From the NCBI RefSeq assembly GCF_003987655.1, contig NZ_NGKC01000003.1, positions 171,309-235,308 of the forward strand: a DNA stretch of 64,000 bases, written 5' to 3'. Position numbers and translations under genes: made by a program. Below the pieces are notes generated by a model, which searched no databases, was not told the origin of the DNA, and was given only the letters and a program-made list of their open reading frames with translations. How positions within the stretch are numbered: position 1 is the first letter of the stretch; every line of letters begins with the position of its first letter. Positions 61,131 to 64,000 of the stretch are shown here, piece by piece. This DNA comes from Vagococcus acidifermentans. GTDB lineage: Bacteria; Bacillota; Bacilli; Lactobacillales; Vagococcaceae.

Positions 61131-61529
61131 ATGAGAGATAAAACAAGAACGACACATATATTATTAAATGTGTACACGATTTTGCTAACTGGATTATTTA
61201 TGATTTTCAACAATCAGAGTAGATCAGTTATGTTTATAATAACCATGTTTTGTATCAATATCGCCGTTTTTTCAGTGACCATTATTGCTAACAAGAAGGA
61301 GATAAGAATTCATTATGTTGTTGGAAAGTCAAAAAAAAGACTAATAAAAGACAGTATCGTGTTAGACATTTCTTCCCAACTGGGAAGTTTATTAGTATTT
61401 GTCTCATCTACATGGTTAATACTTAAAACTCATGATATTGGTATATTTACTACTTTGACCATACTTATAGTCACTTTAAGTTCGTTCAAAGCGTTTATAT
61501 TATATATATTACTAAGGAAAATAATATGA
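61131..61529 (+). CDS. Small permease-like membrane protein of the bacteriocin island
   Basis: A 132-residue protein with four predicted helices (about 10-25, 32-52, 78-98 and 103-128). Between helices 2 and 3 lies KKEIRIHYVVGKSKKRLIKD, a charged coupling loop of the kind found in FtsX-like and bacteriocin-associated permeases. Its stop overlaps the next start as ATGA. In lactococcin 972-type loci one long polytopic protein (about 600-700 residues) occupies this place; here two shorter ones do. It may be a permease half or the immunity protein. Confidence 0.6.
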   Translation: MRDKTRTTHILLNVYTILLTGLFMIFNNQSRSVMFIITMFCINIAVFSVTIIANKKEIRIHYVVGKSKKRLIKDSIVLDISSQLGSLLVFVSSTWLILKTHDIGIFTTLTILIVTLSSFKAFILYILLRKII

Positions 61530-62416
61530 AAAAAATTAATTTACTGATAGTTAAAAAAAGATTTTTTTTATTCATCTTACTGTGTTTAACCACTTTTTTG
61601 ATGAATTTGTACCTTTGGAATGAAACCAGTCAGATGATTAGACAGCTTCCGACTCTAATCGAATTGGAAAGTAAAGCATCTACAACTATTTATGAAATCA
61701 ACTATACGCCTTATGCGGATGAAGATGGTCTGATTAAATCACACTCACGCGAAACAAAAAAAGCTGTTTATCACTTATTAGCGAATAATTTTTTTGATAC
61801 CAATGATAATCCGAAAATGTACTTGAATAAACAGGAATTTCTGTCAAGTAGAAATGGGGGAAATGACAAATCGAAATTGACAGCTGTTACCAAGAGTATG
61901 CTGGAAGAGCAACTCTTGGCTGACGATATTGACACGATGTTTATGAATGACTTGCTGATTTTTGATGTTAAGCAGTCTACCTTAAAGAAGGTGGAAAAAT
62001 CAGCAGCAAATTTGAATTTTTCAATCAATATCCGATCATTAAGAGAGAGATTTCAATCAGAAATCAAGTACTATGTAGGAAATTTCATTTTCGGCTTAGT
62101 GTTTTCCTTGATTTTCATGTCATTTGGTGCACTGATCATCTATTGGATCACGTCTTCCAGTTTAAAGATTTTTCAACAGGAAATCAAATTACTGCGAGTA
62201 GTCGGATTATCGACAAAAAAAATAATCAGTAATTTCAGATATGTGTTGGCAACTCCCATTGTATTTGCCAGTTGTGGGTTCGTAATATTTGCCTATTTAA
62301 CAGGATTTGGCGTATTACTTGCCGACTATCTGTATCTGATTCTAATAAATACCAGTTTGGTCCTTTTTTCTAATTTGATTACCAAGAAAAAAATCTGGAG
62401 GATGCTGGATGCTTAA
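61526..62416 (+). CDS. FtsX-like permease of the bacteriocin island
   Basis: A 296-residue protein: one N-terminal helix (13-32), a polar extracellular domain (about 33-188), then three helices (about 190-215, 235-265 and 268-290), the plan of FtsX/MacB permeases. The loop LKIFQQEIKLLRVVGLSTKK is the ATPase coupling segment. It overlaps both neighbours, forming one operon with the ABC ATPase. It probably exports the bacteriocin-related substrate or gives the producer self-protection. Confidence 0.7.
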   Translation: MKKINLLIVKKRFFLFILLCLTTFLMNLYLWNETSQMIRQLPTLIELESKASTTIYEINYTPYADEDGLIKSHSRETKKAVYHLLANNFFDTNDNPKMYLNKQEFLSSRNGGNDKSKLTAVTKSMLEEQLLADDIDTMFMNDLLIFDVKQSTLKKVEKSAANLNFSINIRSLRERFQSEIKYYVGNFIFGLVFSLIFMSFGALIIYWITSSSLKIFQQEIKLLRVVGLSTKKIISNFRYVLATPIVFASCGFVIFAYLTGFGVLLADYLYLILINTSLVLFSNLITKKKIWRMLDA

Positions 62417-63062
62417 ACTAACTCATCTTACAAAAACATATAAAGAAAAAAGAATATTCCAAAATGCCCGATTCGAAGCAGAGCTGGGTGAGATTGTTCT
62501 CCTCATGGGTAAATCTGGCATTGGAAAATCCACGTTGCTTGACATTATCGCAGGGATAAAACAATACGATTCAGGAGAATACTATTACCAAGAAACACAA
62601 CTATTTCCAGAGAATGATGAACAAATGAGCCGATTTCGTAATCAGATGATTGGCTATATTTTACAGGATTTTGCCTTGATAGATGATTATACTGTCATGG
62701 AAAATATCATGCTGCCATCGCTATATAATTCCCAAATAAAAAAATCGACTGCAGAAAAGAGAGCAAGAGAGCTGGCGAACCGTTTTGATTTAAGTGATGT
62801 TCTTGCTGAAAAGGTCAGAAAAATTTCTGGTGGTCAAAAACAAAGAGCCGCTATCATCCGCAGTTTGATACTGGACCCACCAATCATTTTGGCCGATGAA
62901 CCAACAACAAATTTAGACTCAGAAAACTTTGAACTGGTTATGCGGCTATTTAATCAATTAAAACAGGAAGGAAAAGTACTCATTATTGCCACACATGATG
63001 AACGAATACTTTCGATAGCGGATAAAGCTTATCATGTTGTTAATTATAAGATAATTGTTTAG
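62409..63062 (+). CDS. ABC transporter ATP-binding protein, lactococcin 972 group-like
   Basis: A 217-residue ATPase with Walker A GKSGIGKS (34-41), Q-loop LQDFALIDDYTVMEN, signature ISGGQKQR, Walker B IILADEPT and H-loop THDE, all intact. The Q-loop context FALIDDYTVMENIMLPSLY resembles the ATPases that accompany lactococcin 972-type bacteriocins. ATG 62409 follows GGAGG and overlaps the permease gene by 8 bases. Unlike the precursor gene, the transporter genes are open, so self-protection may still be selected. Confidence 0.82.
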   Translation: MLKLTHLTKTYKEKRIFQNARFEAELGEIVLLMGKSGIGKSTLLDIIAGIKQYDSGEYYYQETQLFPENDEQMSRFRNQMIGYILQDFALIDDYTVMENIMLPSLYNSQIKKSTAEKRARELANRFDLSDVLAEKVRKISGGQKQRAAIIRSLILDPPIILADEPTTNLDSENFELVMRLFNQLKQEGKVLIIATHDERILSIADKAYHVVNYKIIV

Positions 63063-63095
63063 CTAGAAAATAATAATATTCACTAGTGTCGAATT

Positions 63096-63134
63096 GGGTC
63101 TGTAAAGGATTTTATGTAAATTCTTTACAGACCC
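63096..63134. repeat. Perfect 12-bp inverted repeat after the ABC gene
   Basis: GGGTCTGTAAAG (63096-63107) and CTTTACAGACCC (63123-63134) enclose a 15-base centre. No T run follows on either strand, so it is probably an insertion-sequence end or paired ends rather than a terminator. Confidence 0.6.
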
Positions 63135-63167
63135 GAAATTCCTCTTAGATGGCTTTAATCGTCTGCA

Positions 63168-63215
63168 GTACTCATTCTCCTTGGTAAATGTCTGTCTAGG
63201 TCTACGTTCTGCCAT
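63168..63215 (-). mobile_element. N-terminal fragment of a transposase OrfA
   Basis: Minus-strand ATG 63215 starts MAERRPRQTFTKENEY, like the start of IS3-family OrfA proteins (…RQTFTKEFK), and then diverges before the inverted repeat at 63134. It lies head to head with the next IS3 element. Confidence 0.35.
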
Positions 63216-63276
63216 GATGATTGGATGGGTTATACTTAAGTGGACAGAAAGATAAGCGAATTTGGGAGGGATAGAC

Positions 63277-63570
63277 ATGAAGAGAAGATCTTATTCAAAA
63301 GAGTTTAAACGTCAAGCCGTGTTACTCGTTCTAAATGAAGGCAACCCGCCACAAACAGTCGCTAAACAACTGGATGTCCATGTTAATTCCTTATACCGTT
63401 GGATAACTGAGTATGAAACGTACGGTGAACGGGCTTTTCCAGGAAAAGGCAGCAGAGAGTTTATCAGGCAGAATCAACTAAAACAGCTTCAGAAAGAAAA
63501 CCAGGCACTGAAAGAAGAGCTAGAGATATTAAAAAAGTTCCGGGTCTTTCTCAAGAAAAGCCCAAGGTGA
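63277..63570 (+). CDS. IS3-family transposase OrfA
   Basis: A 97-residue protein with an N-terminal helix-turn-helix (MKRRSYSKEFKRQAVLLVLN, then VAKQLDVHVNSLYRW) and a C-terminal leucine-zipper-like coiled coil (LKQLQKENQALKEELEILKK). ATG 63277 follows GGGAGGGA. It binds the IS ends; the fused OrfAB product would be the transposase, but OrfB is truncated here. Confidence 0.85.
   Translation: MKRRSYSKEFKRQAVLLVLNEGNPPQTVAKQLDVHVNSLYRWITEYETYGERAFPGKGSREFIRQNQLKQLQKENQALKEELEILKKFRVFLKKSPR
63531..63537 (+). promoter_or_regulatory. Programmed -1 frameshift site of the IS3 element
   Basis: AAAAAAG in the phase A AAA AAG near the end of orfA. A -1 shift here leads through VPGLSQEKPK into the OrfB frame, as usual for IS3 elements. 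Confidence 0.75.
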
Positions 63571-63923
63571 TATTTTCCTTTATTCAAGAAAACAAGGAAC
63601 AATTATCTGTTGTACGGGCTTGTAAGTACTTTAATGTATCAAGAGCTGGATATTATGTTTTTTGTCATAGAAAAACCACCGCACTTGAACTGGAAAATGA
63701 GTCCTTGTCTGCCTTACTTGTCGATTTATTTAAACAACACAAAGGCAGGTATGGCGCTAGAAGATTGACATTTATCTTGTGGAGAGACTATCAACTACGT
63801 GTCAGTAGAAGGCGGATCACCCGGCTGTGGTATGGCAACCCCTTTTTTGACAAAATTTATAAGGTGTCGTTCCTTTTATCATGTTATCCGATTGCCCTTG
63901 ACAGCGAGCCTCCCCGTCTGTGA
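63567..63923 (+). pseudogene. IS3-family transposase OrfB, truncated
   Basis: The N-terminal OrfB helix-turn-helix part is present (FIQENKEQLSVVRACKYFNVSRAGYY, then KGRYGARRLTF and VSRRRITRL). From about 63828 the frame runs into foreign sequence (YGNPFFDKIYKV) and stops at 63921. The whole rve integrase domain with the DDE residues is lost. Confidence 0.8.
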
Positions 63924-63992
63924 GTTTTCACGATCAGCTTCCCAGCTTTAAAAAGTCAGGATCGTTTCCGTGACGGTATCACAGACGGGCTC
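63906..63992. repeat. Long imperfect inverted repeat at the window end
   Basis: CCGTCTGTGA (63914-63923) pairs with TCACAGACGG (63979-63988); GAGC (63906-63909) pairs with GCTC (63989-63992) around a bulge, and ACGATC (63930-63935) with GATCGT (63960-63965) inside. The segment begins after the IS3 truncation point and continues past the window; its identity is unknown. Confidence 0.5.
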
Positions 63993-64000
63993 ACTATCAA

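Larger units (their letters stand above)
63235..63830 (+). mobile_element. Truncated IS3-family element
   Basis: OrfA, an A6G frameshift site and the first part of OrfB are present. The left end is placed near the GTGGACAGAAAGA sequence at about 63234-63247. After RRRITRL the OrfB sequence changes abruptly to unrelated DNA at about 63828, so the DDE domain and the right end are missing. Confidence 0.7.

Noticed and set aside
63830..64000. Group II intron domain V at the window end
   Set aside because: GAGCC followed by pairing sequence looks similar at first, but the 34-base domain V pattern with its bulge and GAAA-type loop is not present.

Overview
The window looks like a chromosomal piece of a low-GC Gram-positive bacterium of the order Lactobacillales (Carnobacteriaceae/Enterococcaceae-like). 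The evidence is Shine-Dalgarno-rich genes with many TTG and GTG starts, a complete lower mevalonate pathway, lipoteichoic acid synthase, an LCP ligase, DUF1033, DUF4003 and MupG-type proteins, a type I dehydroquinase and IS1216-like and IS3 sequences. Genus and species cannot be fixed from the sequence alone. No rRNA, tRNA or CRISPR array was recognised.

Layout. 1-5 kb: the end of a probable mannose-family PTS IID gene, a GntR regulator, a frameshifted XRE regulator with a small membrane protein, a lipoprotein cyclophilin, MupG and a DUF4003 protein. 5-9.5 kb: a secreted LysM-3D wall protein, then a minus-strand peptide-use cluster (proline iminopeptidase, POT peptide transporter, Xaa-Pro peptidase). 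9.7-18 kb: obgE, mnmA, DUF1033-topB and a large P-type ATPase preceded by a 42-codon small ORF. 18-26 kb: a complete kdpFABCDE potassium-uptake operon with its own sensor kinase and response regulator. 26-35 kb: phosphoesterase, aldehyde dehydrogenase, FtsK/SpoIIIE, MenA-like prenyltransferase and a BceAB-like ABC transporter. 34.7-35.7 kb is an A+T-rich gap with one good 28-aa membrane-peptide ORF. 35.7-42.5 kb: a glycyl-radical activase divergent from a transaldolase-like aldolase, feoAB under a DtxR-type operator, a C-S lyase, a half-size pyrophosphatase and an LCP protein. 42.5-46.6 kb: the mevalonate operon mvk-mvaD-pmk-fni (minus strand). 47-59 kb: ilvE, an ABC-like pair whose ATPase has lost its catalytic motifs, ltaS, rlmI-like, aroD, a YbaK deacylase, an HI0933-like flavoprotein, gdhA and pgi.

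From about 58.95 kb to the end the character changes: base composition becomes A+T-rich and insertion-sequence debris appears (an internally deleted IS1216-like element, an IS66 fragment, an IS3 element cut off by other DNA). Between the IS remnants sits what I read as a lactococcin 972-type bacteriocin island: an XRE regulator, a secreted precursor gene broken by one extra T in a TTTT run, two small permease-like membrane proteins and an ABC ATPase. Removing the extra T restores a 107-aa precursor with a signal peptidase site. This island is the most unusual system in the window.
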